Positions 1 through 7,569 are shown, counted from the stretch's first letter. The stretch is DNA of 43,390 nucleotides from Campylobacteraceae bacterium (GCA_027038295.1 JALVXD010000121.1:1-43390), one strand, 5' to 3'. A program made the numbers and translations. Notes: generated from the letters alone by a model not told the origin.

Positions 1-127
1 AGAGAAAGCAGCAGCAGAAGAGGCAGCTAAAGCAGAAGCAGAGGCAAAGGCTAAAGAGGAAGCAGAACAATTGGCAGCCCAAAAAGAGGCTGAAGAGAAA
101 GCAGCAGCAGAAGAGGCAGCTAAAGCA
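1..127 (+). repeat. Direct repeat inside the Ala/Glu-rich linker (34 bp identical, offset 93 bp)
   Basis: Bases 1-34 and 94-127 are identical. The offset is exactly 31 codons, so the repeat is in frame and encodes EKAAAEEAAKA twice. More copies may lie upstream of the window. The repeat could let the linker vary in length by recombination. Confidence 0.85.
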
Positions 128-490
128 AAAGAGGCAGAGAAAAAATTAACAGATGCTTTTTCATTAACTAAAGTAGCATTTAGAACAGGTAGTATGCAGT
201 TAACCAATGAGAGTAAAAAACGTTTAAAGAAGGCAGCATCTATTATGAAAAATTATGAAGGTTACTCTTATAAGATTCAAGGGCATACCGATAATAGAGG
301 AAATGAGAACTTCAATATAAAACTTAGTAAAAAACGTGCTGAAGCAGTTAAAGCATATTTAATCTCACAAGGTGTTGCTGCTGAAATTTTATCTACAGAG
401 GGGCTTGGGTCATCGCAACCAATAGCAAGTAATGATACAAGAGAAGGACGCTTTCAAAATCGTCGAGTTGTATTTGAAATTATAAAATAG
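2..490 (+). CDS. OmpA-family outer membrane/peptidoglycan-binding protein, C-terminal part (5' end outside window)
   Basis: The frame is open from the first bases, so the true start lies upstream; a TTG at 71 is only internal. The visible part begins with about 50 residues of Ala/Glu/Lys-rich, probably coiled-coil sequence. An OmpA C-terminal domain follows, with the landmarks FRTGSMQLTNES, IQGHTDNRGNENFN, LSKKRAEAVKAYL and GLGSSQPIASNDTREGRFQNRRV. In this family the domain binds peptidoglycan in the periplasm, using the Asp and Arg of the TD...NR region. The Ala/Glu linker probably spans part of the periplasm. A terminator hairpin follows the stop. The domain is certain; the nature of the missing N-terminus (beta-barrel, lipoprotein or transmembrane) is unknown. 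Confidence 0.9.
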   Translation, partial: EKAAAEEAAKAEAEAKAKEEAEQLAAQKEAEEKAAAEEAAKAKEAEKKLTDAFSLTKVAFRTGSMQLTNESKKRLKKAASIMKNYEGYSYKIQGHTDNRGNENFNIKLSKKRAEAVKAYLISQGVAAEILSTEGLGSSQPIASNDTREGRFQNRRVVFEIIK

Positions 491-507
491 TTTTATCTAT
501 TTTATCA

Positions 508-538
508 GAAGTCTGTAATTTATTTACAGACTTCTTTC
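508..538 (+). terminator. Rho-independent terminator after the OmpA-family gene
   Basis: GAAGTCTGTAA (508-518) and TTACAGACTTC (524-534) form a perfect 11-bp stem around a 5-nt loop, followed by TTTCTCC. It starts 17 bases after the stop codon. Confidence 0.85.
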
Positions 539-617
539 TCCAATCTTCCCTTTAATCTTTTTAAATTAAGTTTAGAGCTATATAATCCAAAAAATACTAT
601 ATTAAGGTAAAAAATAT

Positions 618-1316
618 ATGTCAAATAGTGAATTAAAAGCTAAAGCATTAGAACTTTTTAATGCAAAAGATTATGCCAAATCATTAGAACTTTATCAAGC
701 TCTTGCTAAGCAAGGAGATTTAGCCTCTCTTGCAACAATTGGATATTTTTATCATAATGGCTTAAGTGTGGATCAAAGTTATGGAAAAGCCATAGAGTAT
801 TATAAAAAAGCTGCTGATGCAGGGGAACACTCTTCAGCTTACAATCTTGGATTTTTATACTTAAGAGGTTTGGGTGTTGAGAAAGATAGTGTGAAAGCAC
901 ATGAGTATTATCTTCAAGCAGCAACCAAAGGTATGCCACAAGCACAGTTTGATGTGGCACTTATGTTTGAAAATGGTGAAGGGTGTACTCAGAACCATTC
1001 AGAAGCAGCTTTTTGGTATGAAGAGGCAGCAAAAAGAGGGAATGCTGAGGCATTTAATAACTTAGGTGTTCTTTTTAAAGAGGGTATGGGGGTAGAGCAG
1101 AGTTATAAAAAAGCTTATGTTCTTTTTAAACAAGCAGCCATGAAAGGTTCACCACAAGGAGAGTTTAATTTAGGTGCCATGTATGACCAAGGTTTAGGTT
1201 GTGAAGAGAGTACAGAGAAAGCTTTGGAGTGGTGTCGTAAGGCTGCCTTTCAAGGGCATCAAAAAGCTAAAGATATAATGCATCGTATGCAACAAGATGG
1301 ACAGATTGTGTTTTAA
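618..1316 (+). CDS. Sel1-repeat (tetratricopeptide-like) protein
   Basis: This 232-residue protein is built almost wholly of Sel1-type repeats of about 36 residues. At least five are legible, each with a form of A..WY..AA..G...A...LG..Y..G.GV. Examples are SAYNLGFLYLRGLGV, AQFDVALMFENGEGC, AFNNLGVLFKEGMGV and GEFNLGAMYDQGLGC. Such repeats are protein-interaction scaffolds. There is no signal peptide or membrane segment, so it is probably cytoplasmic, unlike the exported Cys-rich Sel1 proteins of Helicobacter. It lies 9 bp before queD and may be co-transcribed with it. The partner is unknown. Confidence 0.85.
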   Translation: MSNSELKAKALELFNAKDYAKSLELYQALAKQGDLASLATIGYFYHNGLSVDQSYGKAIEYYKKAADAGEHSSAYNLGFLYLRGLGVEKDSVKAHEYYLQAATKGMPQAQFDVALMFENGEGCTQNHSEAAFWYEEAAKRGNAEAFNNLGVLFKEGMGVEQSYKKAYVLFKQAAMKGSPQGEFNLGAMYDQGLGCEESTEKALEWCRKAAFQGHQKAKDIMHRMQQDGQIVF

Positions 1317-1325
1317 GGAGCCTTT

Positions 1326-1907
1326 TTGATAATAAGAAAACTGTTTAAATTTGAAAATGCACATATCGTTCGTGGATGTTCTACTCGAAAATGTTCTGAA
1401 AATATTCATGGACACTCTTATAAAGTAGAAGTGTTATTAGAGTCTAACTATCTTGACCATGGACAGATGGTTTATGACTTTGGTTTGACAAAGCTTTATA
1501 TTAAAGAGTTAATAGATGCATTTGACCACTCCATAACTTTGTGGTCAGAAGATAACCCTTCTTATATAAAAGATATGAAAAAGCATTCATCCCGTTGGGT
1601 AGAACTTCCCGTCTCTCCATCAGCTGAACAGTTTTCACGAGTTATCTATTTGATGGTAGAACGGGTTTTAGCTTGTACAGGAATGGTTAATGGAGAAAAA
1701 AATGTTACATTGAGTAGCATAATCGTTCATGAAACAGAAACGGGGTATGCACAAGGCTTTAAAGAGGATGCCCATAGTGAATTGATGGGAATTATCAATT
1801 TGGAAGACATCGTTTTTTCAGATGAAATTAAACATGAATGGACAAATTCTAATCTTTGGAAAGAATTATTAGAGAGAAAATTAATGGAAAATCCAAAAAA
1901 AGTGTAG
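1326..1907 (+). CDS. queD: 6-carboxy-5,6,7,8-tetrahydropterin synthase (QueD/PTPS family)
   Basis: QueD converts dihydroneopterin triphosphate to carboxytetrahydropterin, an early step of queuosine (7-deazaguanine) biosynthesis. It starts at TTG, with AAGGAG (1315-1320) correctly placed before it. The N-terminal FENAH and CSENIHGHSYKVEV carry the zinc-binding histidines and the CxxxHGH-type catalytic cysteine. YDFG, DHSITL, PSAEQ and VHETETGYA match the later conserved blocks. At 193 residues it is longer than the roughly 120-residue enterobacterial enzyme because of insertions between the conserved blocks. No other que genes are in the window. Confidence 0.87.
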   Translation: MIIRKLFKFENAHIVRGCSTRKCSENIHGHSYKVEVLLESNYLDHGQMVYDFGLTKLYIKELIDAFDHSITLWSEDNPSYIKDMKKHSSRWVELPVSPSAEQFSRVIYLMVERVLACTGMVNGEKNVTLSSIIVHETETGYAQGFKEDAHSELMGIINLEDIVFSDEIKHEWTNSNLWKELLERKLMENPKKV

Positions 1908-1945
1908 TATACTTACGCATATTTTAAATAAAAGGACATAGTAAC

Positions 1946-2566
1946 ATGAAAAAACTTACAGTTTTATCAATCGTAGCAGCAACTTTACTTCTCGTAGGAT
2001 GTAATGAATCATCAACAGGGGCAGAAGCAAAAGCATCAACAGAGAAAAAAGTAGAAGCTCCAGCAGCAGAAGCTAAAACAGAAGCAACAGAAGCTAAAAA
2101 ATGTGGTGAAGGTAAATGTGGTGCTAACAAAAAGTCAGCAGCAACAGAAGCTAAAGAAGCAGCAACAACAGCTGTAGAGAAAACTAAAGAAGCTGTAGTT
2201 GAAAAAGCAACTGAAGTTAAAGATGCAGTTGCTGCAACAGCAACAGCAGCAGTAGATAAAACAAAAGCAGCAGCATCTGCAGTAGCAGAAAAAGCAACAG
2301 AAGCAGTAGCAGCAGCAACTGGTCCTGATGGTAAAGCTCTTTTTGCTAAATGTGCTGGTTGTCATGGTGCAGATGGTAAAACAAAAGCACTGGGTAAATC
2401 AGGAATTATTGCTGGTCAACCAGCAGCAGACTTAGAGACTAAAATTAATGGGTACAAAGCTGGTACACTTAACACAGCTGGTATGGGTGCGTTAATGAAA
2501 GGTCAAGTTGCTTCTTACAGTGACGAAGATATTAAAGCAGTAGCTACTTATATTTCAGGACTATAG
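1946..2566 (+). CDS. Lipoprotein class I cytochrome c with long Ala-rich helical linker
   Basis: This 206-residue protein starts at ATG after AAGGA. Residues 1-19 form a lipoprotein signal with lipobox LLVGC. A Lys/Glu/Ala-rich segment of about 110 residues follows, with 11-residue-like amphipathic helical periodicity (TEAKEAATTAVEKTKEAVVEK and similar). The C-terminal 80 residues are a small cytochrome c: CAGCH at 136-140 binds haem, and a Met near TAGMGALMKGQV is the likely sixth ligand. It probably shuttles electrons in the periplasm, with the linker letting the haem domain reach partners from its membrane anchor. Oddly, an EGKCG pentapeptide within CGEGKCG lies at residues 53-59 of the linker (see findings). 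The donor and acceptor are unknown. Confidence 0.88.
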   Translation: MKKLTVLSIVAATLLLVGCNESSTGAEAKASTEKKVEAPAAEAKTEATEAKKCGEGKCGANKKSAATEAKEAATTAVEKTKEAVVEKATEVKDAVAATATAAVDKTKAAASAVAEKATEAVAAATGPDGKALFAKCAGCHGADGKTKALGKSGIIAGQPAADLETKINGYKAGTLNTAGMGALMKGQVASYSDEDIKAVATYISGL

Positions 2567-2583
2567 TCTTTTATCCTTGGTTT

Positions 2584-2609
2584 GGGTAGACACATTGGTC
2601 TACCCCTAC
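2584..2609 (-). repeat. GTAG-headed REP-like hairpin
   Basis: On the minus strand GTAG (2609-2606) is followed by a perfect 8-bp stem, GGGTAGAC/GTCTACCC, around CAATGT. It lies between the convergent ends of the cytochrome and moeA genes. There is no U-tract on either strand, so it is a repeat rather than a classical terminator, though it may still slow polymerase. Confidence 0.7.
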
Positions 2610-2616
2610 GGGGATA

Positions 2617-3831
2617 TTATCTTATAAAAAAATCTTCTTCTTCATCACTTTTCAAATCTAATTTTATCGGTATCATTTTAACTATCTGCTCTTTTTCTAA
2701 ATAAGCTACTTTGCTTGTTGTTACTATCATCCCATCGGCTTTTTCCATAGGTGAGACCATGCCTGGTTTTTGATTGCCTAGAGGGGCAAATGAGTCACCA
2801 TCCCACTCTCCTAAAATGACAGTGTTTTTCCCTGCTCTAAATCTATATTCATCTCTCATTTTTGTTGTAATGAGTCCATGGTAAAAACTTTTAGTTCCTG
2901 AAAGTTTAGCAATAGTAGGTTTGACAAACATCTCAAAGTTTACCATAGCAGCTAGTGGGTTTCCTGGGAGGTTAACCACAAAGCACTCATCCAGTTTTCC
3001 AAAAGTGGTTGGCTTTCCTGGTTTAATGTTTATTCCTGAAAAGTAGGTCTCCATACCCAGCTCAGTAAAAGCTTGTTTTGTAAAGTCTTTGTCACCTACT
3101 GAAACACCTCCAGAAGTTAAAATGAGGTCGGCATCTTTGGCATTGGCAACAGCAGACTTTAGAGACTCTAGTGTATCTCCTGATGAAGCGATATAGCTGA
3201 CATCACAACCCAACTCTTTGGTTCGTGCATAAAACATAGGTGCATTAGAGTTGTAAAGTTGATGTTGTTCTATACGCTCATAGTGTGCTTTTAGCTCTTC
3301 ACCTGTACTAAAAATTACTACTTTGGGTTTTCTAAAAACCTCTATGTGGGTTATGCCTTGTGAGGCAAGAAGTGCTAACGTATAGCCAGTTACTTTGGTA
3401 TGGGAAAAAAGAAAAGGGGTACCACTCTTTATATCTTCCCCTTTCCAGCGAATCATGGCATTCTTTTTGATGTTTGCAGGAAGAACTACTCCGTTATCTG
3501 TAATTTCTACATCTTCTATGGGGACAATGGCTTCACATGAGCTTGAAGTGGGGGCTCCTGTCATAATTTTAACTACTTCTCCTTCATGGAAGGTCTCTTC
3601 TGCTCTGTCCCCTGCATAGGTAATCTCTTTTACCTTAACCTCTTTTTCTGCATCGCTAAGTTTAACAGCGTAGCCATCCATTGCAGAGTTGTCAAAACGT
3701 GGTAGGTCAAAGGTAGCTTTGTAATCTTTAGCAACAATGCACCCAAGACTCTCTTCTATGGGGATGATGTGGGTGCTTTTTTCTGTTACGTTACTGTAAA
3801 TCGTCTCTAATGCTTCTTGAATAGTAATCAT
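2617..3831 (-). CDS. moeA: Molybdopterin molybdenumtransferase MoeA
   Basis: MoeA inserts molybdate into adenylated molybdopterin, the last step of molybdenum cofactor synthesis. The 404 residues match the usual length. Landmarks are PRFDNSAMDGYAV (about 43-56), MTGAP, STGEEL, the MoCF-fold signature TSGGVSVGDKD, KPGKPTTFG and LPGNPLAAMVNFE; domain IV forms the C-terminal 75 residues. It is transcribed alone, divergently from the small membrane protein at 3903. Its product is needed by the two molybdopterin oxidoreductases in this window, formate dehydrogenase and PsrA, though it is not linked to either operon. Confidence 0.95.
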   Translation of the reverse strand: MITIQEALETIYSNVTEKSTHIIPIEESLGCIVAKDYKATFDLPRFDNSAMDGYAVKLSDAEKEVKVKEITYAGDRAEETFHEGEVVKIMTGAPTSSSCEAIVPIEDVEITDNGVVLPANIKKNAMIRWKGEDIKSGTPFLFSHTKVTGYTLALLASQGITHIEVFRKPKVVIFSTGEELKAHYERIEQHQLYNSNAPMFYARTKELGCDVSYIASSGDTLESLKSAVANAKDADLILTSGGVSVGDKDFTKQAFTELGMETYFSGINIKPGKPTTFGKLDECFVVNLPGNPLAAMVNFEMFVKPTIAKLSGTKSFYHGLITTKMRDEYRFRAGKNTVILGEWDGDSFAPLGNQKPGMVSPMEKADGMIVTTSKVAYLEKEQIVKMIPIKLDLKSDEEEDFFIR

Positions 3832-3865
3832 GAAGTTCCCTTATTATAATATGAAAATATTATAG

Positions 3866-3871
3866 TATAAT
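3866..3871 (+). promoter_or_regulatory. -10 box for the 3903 gene
   Basis: TATAAT lies 31 bp before the start codon in the short AT-rich moeA/3903 divergent gap. There is no convincing -35 box, which is usual for Campylobacterota sigma-70 promoters. Confidence 0.55.
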
Positions 3872-3902
3872 TCGCGTAAAATAACCATATGAAGGATTTT
3901 AA

Positions 3903-4334
3903 ATGCATGGAGAGTTTACAGAGATGGTTTTAGCCCACTCTATTTTAATAAAAGCAATGTTGGCTGTGTTCGTAGTGGGGTTAATAATACCCTTTTTAAG
4001 TAGTGATTGTTCTAAGACAGTTAAACGTATGCGTATCTATATGTTTGTAGCCCATGGTACATTAACCATGATTGCTTTTTCAGGGGTAATTGCATTTGTT
4101 TTTGCTGATTTAGCATTTTCTTTACCTATTGTTACCATGATAGTTATGTTTTTTGCCATGATTATGATAGAGGTAGTGAAATACAAAAAGATTTTAAAAA
4201 ATCAAAATGCTGAAAACTGTGTTAAAAGTGGACGAATGACAGCTGTAATGTTTACGTTAGTCAATATAGCAATGCTTGCAGCAATGGTGGTTTGGAAAAT
4301 CATGGAAGCGAAAAGTGCAGTATCTGTTTCATAA
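3903..4334 (+). CDS. Small four-helix integral membrane protein, function unknown
   Basis: This 143-residue, strongly hydrophobic protein has four predicted membrane segments at about 12-33, 47-65, 70-92 and 110-132. They are joined by short basic loops such as SKTVKRMRIY and VKYKKILKNQ. It starts at ATG after AAGGA (TGAAGGATTTTAA). Two histidines, in HGEF and VAHGTLTM, lie near membrane boundaries and could be ligands, but I recognise no family signature. Its last 20 bp overlap the start of rsmE, so the two are probably translationally coupled, which need not mean a shared function. Confidence 0.75.
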   Translation: MHGEFTEMVLAHSILIKAMLAVFVVGLIIPFLSSDCSKTVKRMRIYMFVAHGTLTMIAFSGVIAFVFADLAFSLPIVTMIVMFFAMIMIEVVKYKKILKNQNAENCVKSGRMTAVMFTLVNIAMLAAMVVWKIMEAKSAVSVS

Positions 4335-4983
4335 AGAGGCTGGAGCTTCATCACTCATTTTAAAAGGTGATGAGCATCGCTACATTTTTAAAGTGCGTCG
4401 CCACCGTGAAGGTGAGACCATTGCCCTGCGTAATTTAGAAGATGACTCTATCTTTTTTTATATTATTAGTTCTCTTGATAAAAAAGAGGCTCATCTTTTT
4501 TTAGAAAAATCAGAAATTTTAAAAGTTGTTGCGAAGAGAAAACTACATATTGCTTGGTGTGTTATAGACCCCAAGAGTGTCGAAAAAGTTCTACCCACAC
4601 TCAATGAAATGGGTGTTGATGCTATCACTTTTATCTATTGTGAACGTTCTCAAAAGAGTTTTAAGCCAGATTTTAAACGACTGGAAAAGATTTTGCTTAA
4701 CTCATCACAACAGTCGGGTAGAAGTAGACTGATGAAACTGACTATGGCTAAAGACTTAAAGAGCTTCTTAGTAGATAATAAAAATTCTGTTATGTTGAAC
4801 TTTTCAGAAGAAACTTTAAGTGAAAATTCAAATATTGGAACTTTTGTTATTGGTTGCGAGGGTGGATTTACAGACGGTGAAGTAGCTCTGTTTAAAGCTG
4901 AAAATATTATAGGTTTAGATACTCATCTTATCTTAAAAAGTGAGTCAGCTGTTTGTGCTGTGGCTTCTAAGTTGTTGCTCTAA
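4315..4983 (+). CDS. rsmE: 16S rRNA (uracil1498-N3)-methyltransferase RsmE
   Basis: RsmE methylates U1498 of 16S rRNA using SAM. I place the start at the GTG at 4315, giving MQYLFHKEAG, because the family begins with this Q-[YF]-[LF] strand and GGAAG lies just upstream. Starting earlier in frame adds 13 Trp/Lys residues atypical of the family. Conserved blocks are LKGDEHRYIFKVRRHREGE (N-terminal PUA-like domain), ITFIYCERSQKSF, SSQQSGRS, VIGCEGGFTDGEV (SPOUT knot) and LKSESAVCAVASKL near the C-terminus. The start overlaps the preceding gene by 20 bp. Confidence 0.9.
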   Translation: MQYLFHKEAGASSLILKGDEHRYIFKVRRHREGETIALRNLEDDSIFFYIISSLDKKEAHLFLEKSEILKVVAKRKLHIAWCVIDPKSVEKVLPTLNEMGVDAITFIYCERSQKSFKPDFKRLEKILLNSSQQSGRSRLMKLTMAKDLKSFLVDNKNSVMLNFSEETLSENSNIGTFVIGCEGGFTDGEVALFKAENIIGLDTHLILKSESAVCAVASKLLL

Positions 4984-5007
4984 CCTAAATTATAGCGATA
5001 AATGGTT

Positions 5008-5038
5008 AAAATACTTTAACTTTAAATTAAGGTATTTT
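5008..5038 (+). promoter_or_regulatory. Hairpin enclosing the antiporter ribosome binding site
   Basis: AAAATACTTTAA (5008-5019) pairs with TTAAGGTATTTT (5027-5038) around a 7-nt loop: 12 pairs, one a G-U wobble. The 3' arm contains AAGG (5029-5032), the only Shine-Dalgarno candidate for the ATG at 5041. It could control translation, or act as a weak terminator for rsmE because its 3' arm ends in TTTT. Confidence 0.5.
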
Positions 5039-5040
5039 CT

Positions 5041-6381
5041 ATGATATTGACACTTTTACTTCTTCTTACCATTCTATTTATCTCTATTGAGTTACAAAAG
5101 TATTTTAAAATTCCATCGCCTATTACTTTGATTGGGCTAAGTTACTCTTTTTACTATATGTTCCCTCAAATGGTTCTTTTTTCAGAGGAGACTTTTGCCG
5201 AGTTGGTTCTTTTTCTTATTCCTATTTTGATTGCTGCTGATGCTTTGCAGTTAAAATTGGAAGACTTGAAAAAAAATGCTATAAGTCTTTTTTACTTGGC
5301 TGTACTCTCTGTGGCACTCTCTATAGGTTTTGGTATTTTTGCTGCCAATACATTTTTTGCCGAGTATGCACTCTCTACAGGGGCTATCATAGCTCTTTTC
5401 GCTATGGTTTTGGCTACTGACCCAGTCTCTGTTGTTTCGGTATTTTCTAGTTTTAAAGTGCCTCATCGTTTGGCTATATTGGCTGAAGGTGAGTCTCTGT
5501 TTAATGATGCAACTGCATTGATTATTTTTATGTTTATTGCTATTCCTATGATGAATGGTGTAGAGATAGGGGCTATTGATATTGCTATTGTAAGTGTTAA
5601 AGTCATCTCCGTTTCGGTACTTATTGGACTTATTGTTGGGTTTATAGGAGTATTCTTAATGCGTCTTACTCATGACCCTATGAGTGAGTTGGTCTTAATA
5701 CTCTTAACAGCTTATGGTTCCTTTGAACTAGCAGAGCATTTTCACATGGCTGGATTGTTGGCTGTGATTGTTTCTATTATTACGCTTAATACGGTGACAC
5801 AAAAATCATTTGATAAAAAAGCAAAAGAGGTTAAAAAAGCTAGAAATATAGTACACCGTGCCAATAAAAATAAAAAAGTTTTTTCATCAAACTTTATGAG
5901 TGGAATAACAAGAAAATTAAGTTCAGATGTCTCTAGTATAGAGCGTCATAAGCAGAACCTAAATTATGTGGCTGTACTTGCTCTTCTTGCCAATACCTTT
6001 TTGTTTATGTCTATGGCAAGTATTGTTCATATAGATTTACTTTTAAAGTACCAAACAGAGATATTGTGGATGTTTTTGATTACGACGCTTATACGTGCAT
6101 TTATGATGGGAACTTTTGGAGTTATTTCCAACATGACAAAAAAGATGACTGATATTGGTGTTCGTTGGTGGTCGGTTCTTCTTTTTGCAGGTATTAAAGG
6201 TGGACTATCTATTGTAATGCTTCAAATGTTACCAGAGAGCTTTGAACACCGAGAGATGTTCAATGCCATAGTTATTGGAGTTATATTACTCTCTACTTTT
6301 GTTTATGCCATGATTTTGGTTGGGATTATTTTGTTAAATAAAAATAGTTTTGATGAAGAAGTTAGGGCAGAGGGGCATTAA
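5041..6381 (+). CDS. CPA1-family Na+/H+ antiporter
   Basis: This 446-residue inner-membrane protein has about 10-12 hydrophobic segments. Its core, MVLATDPVSVVSVFSSFKVPHRLAI followed by AEGESLFNDATALIIF, is the classic NhaP/NHE-type signature. The Asp of the FND motif is the family's cation/proton site. A hydrophilic loop rich in Lys (about 255-305, with KKAKEVKKARNIVHRANKNKK) splits the protein between transmembrane bundles and is longer than usual. A second conserved block is WWSVLLFAGIKGGLSIVMLQMLP. It probably expels Na+ or K+ in exchange for protons to control cytoplasmic pH; the ion is not deducible. The gene stands alone behind a hairpin that may hide its ribosome binding site. Confidence 0.88.
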   Translation: MILTLLLLLTILFISIELQKYFKIPSPITLIGLSYSFYYMFPQMVLFSEETFAELVLFLIPILIAADALQLKLEDLKKNAISLFYLAVLSVALSIGFGIFAANTFFAEYALSTGAIIALFAMVLATDPVSVVSVFSSFKVPHRLAILAEGESLFNDATALIIFMFIAIPMMNGVEIGAIDIAIVSVKVISVSVLIGLIVGFIGVFLMRLTHDPMSELVLILLTAYGSFELAEHFHMAGLLAVIVSIITLNTVTQKSFDKKAKEVKKARNIVHRANKNKKVFSSNFMSGITRKLSSDVSSIERHKQNLNYVAVLALLANTFLFMSMASIVHIDLLLKYQTEILWMFLITTLIRAFMMGTFGVISNMTKKMTDIGVRWWSVLLFAGIKGGLSIVMLQMLPESFEHREMFNAIVIGVILLSTFVYAMILVGIILLNKNSFDEEVRAEGH

Positions 6382-6397
6382 ATTAAACTAATTTCGA

Positions 6398-6403
6398 TAT
6401 AAT
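6398..6403 (+). promoter_or_regulatory. -10 box for the rpmE transcript
   Basis: TATAAT (6398-6403) in TTTCGATATAATTCACAGC is the best promoter between the antiporter and rpmE. Transcription from about 6410 would give a leader of roughly 110 nt. Confidence 0.6.
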
Positions 6404-6409
6404 TCACAG

Positions 6410-6521
6410 CTAAATTTATTGTCTCAACATAGATTGTTGCAGTAAATCCCTCTAAATTGAGGAAGAGCCAATGTGCTAAGGTAGGTTAGTTGCCTAATAT
6501 AAATTAATTAAAGGTCCGAAG
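6410..6521 (+). promoter_or_regulatory. Possible structured 5' leader of rpmE (L31)
   Basis: The untranslated stretch is unusually long for a small ribosomal-protein gene. It can fold into three consecutive short hairpins: CAACA/TGTTG (6425-6439), CCTC/GAGG (6449-6462) and TAGG/CCTA (6482-6496). Autoregulatory leaders for L31 are known in several other phyla. Whether this is one is an inference; the stems are short and no covariation could be tested. Confidence 0.35.
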
Positions 6522-6719
6522 ATGAGAAAAGATATACACCCAGACTATAAAACATGTGCAGTAGAGTGTGCTTGTGGAAACAAGTTTGAAATTAGAACAA
6601 ACAAAGAGACAATGAACATTGATATTTGTAATGAGTGTCACCCATTCTTTACAGGTTCTGAAAGAAATGTTGATACTGCTGGTAGAATCGACAAGTTTAA
6701 GAAAAAATACAACCTTTAA
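6522..6719 (+). CDS. rpmE: 50S ribosomal protein L31, zinc-binding (C+) type
   Basis: This 65-residue ribosomal protein begins MRKDIHPDY, typical of L31. Zinc-ligand cysteines occur as CACG near residue 18 and [10 protein letters not shown] near 37-40, so it is the Zn-containing form. [22 protein letters not shown] is the family C-terminus, allowing for its usual variation. L31 lies at the central protuberance of the large subunit and bridges to the small subunit. It is followed by rsmI, an rRNA methyltransferase gene, with only a REP-like hairpin between. Confidence 0.96.
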   Translation: MRKDIHPDYKTCAVECACGNKFEIRTNKETMNIDICNECHPFFTGSERNVDTAGRIDKFKKKYNL

Positions 6720-6724
6720 TGGTT

Positions 6725-6749
6725 GTAGGGGCGACCTCTGTGTCTGCCC
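6725..6749 (+). repeat. GTAG-headed REP-like hairpin
   Basis: GTAG (6725-6728) is followed by GGGCGAC and the imperfect complement GTCTGCCC around CTCTGT. It matches the element at 2609-2584 read on the minus strand (GTAGGGG-GAC-TGTGTCT-CCC pattern). It fills the gap between rpmE and rsmI. Confidence 0.65.
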
Positions 6750-6759
6750 TTTAATATAG

Positions 6760-7569
6760 ATGCTTACATTTATCCCTACCCCTATTGGAAACCCCCAAGA
6801 CATTACCATAAGAGCTTTAAAAGAGTTTGAAAAAGCGACACTGTTTTTATGTGAAGATACCCGTGAAACCAAGAGATTGTTACGTATTTTAGAAGAGCGT
6901 TTTGATTTTACTTACCCCGAGGTTGAGTTTTTATCTTTTCATGAACACAATGGAGCAGAACGACTTAAAGAAGTTTCTGAGCGACTTAAAGACGAGCAAG
7001 TAGTCTACGTAAGTGATGCAGGTATGCCTGTTATCTCTGACCCTGGGCAAATTTTAGTAGAGTATTGTCAAGAAAATGGCTTAGAGTATGACGTACTTCC
7101 TGGAGCTTCAGCTGTTACTACAGCTTATGCAGCTTCAGGCTTTAAAGATGGGAAGTTTCTTTTTTATGGTTTTCTTCCTCAAAAAGGCTCAGAGCGTTCT
7201 TCTAAACTTATAGAGGTGATGAATAGCTCTACCAATATGGTTCTCTATGAAGCCCCACACCGAATAGAAAAACTTATTGGTGAAATTGCTAAATTAGATG
7301 AAAATAGAGAACTCTTCTTTGCTAAAGAACTCTCTAAAAAGTTTCAAAACTATTATAGAGGGTCGGCTAAAAAACTTTTAGAAGAGTTTGAGACCATTAA
7401 CACTAAAGGGGAATGGGTCGTGGTAATAGAAGCTAAAAAAGAGGAAGCCAAAGCTCTTTATGTAGAAGATATTTTAGCCTTTGACATGCAACCCAAAGTT
7501 AAAGCAAAACTCTTGGCTAAAATAACAGATAAAAACGTTAAAGAATGGTATCAAGAGCTTATCTCTTAA
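6760..7569 (+). CDS. rsmI: 16S rRNA (cytidine1402-2'-O)-methyltransferase RsmI
   Basis: RsmI methylates the ribose of C1402 in the ribosomal P site. The 269 residues follow the tetrapyrrole-methylase-like fold. Landmarks are LTFIPTPIGNPQDITIRALK at the N-terminus, CEDTRETKRLL, SFHEHN, VSDAGMPVISDPGQ, LPGASAVTTAYAASGF, FYGFLPQKGSERS and YEAPHRIEKLI. The ATG at 6760 gives the canonical N-terminus with no extension. The length is slightly shorter than the E. coli enzyme. It forms a cluster with rpmE and rlmB around ribosome function. Confidence 0.95.
   Translation: MLTFIPTPIGNPQDITIRALKEFEKATLFLCEDTRETKRLLRILEERFDFTYPEVEFLSFHEHNGAERLKEVSERLKDEQVVYVSDAGMPVISDPGQILVEYCQENGLEYDVLPGASAVTTAYAASGFKDGKFLFYGFLPQKGSERSSKLIEVMNSSTNMVLYEAPHRIEKLIGEIAKLDENRELFFAKELSKKFQNYYRGSAKKLLEEFETINTKGEWVVVIEAKKEEAKALYVEDILAFDMQPKVKAKLLAKITDKNVKEWYQELIS

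Noticed and set aside
2135-2365. Cys-rich open frame on the minus strand
   Set aside because: It is the antisense of the GCA-rich Ala/Lys linker of the cytochrome gene; poly-Cys arises from that composition and there is no ribosome site.
4276-4314. Upstream start for rsmE adding 13 residues
   Set aside because: The extension is Trp/Lys-rich and not family-like; GTG at 4315 gives the expected QYLFH N-terminus and a ribosome site.
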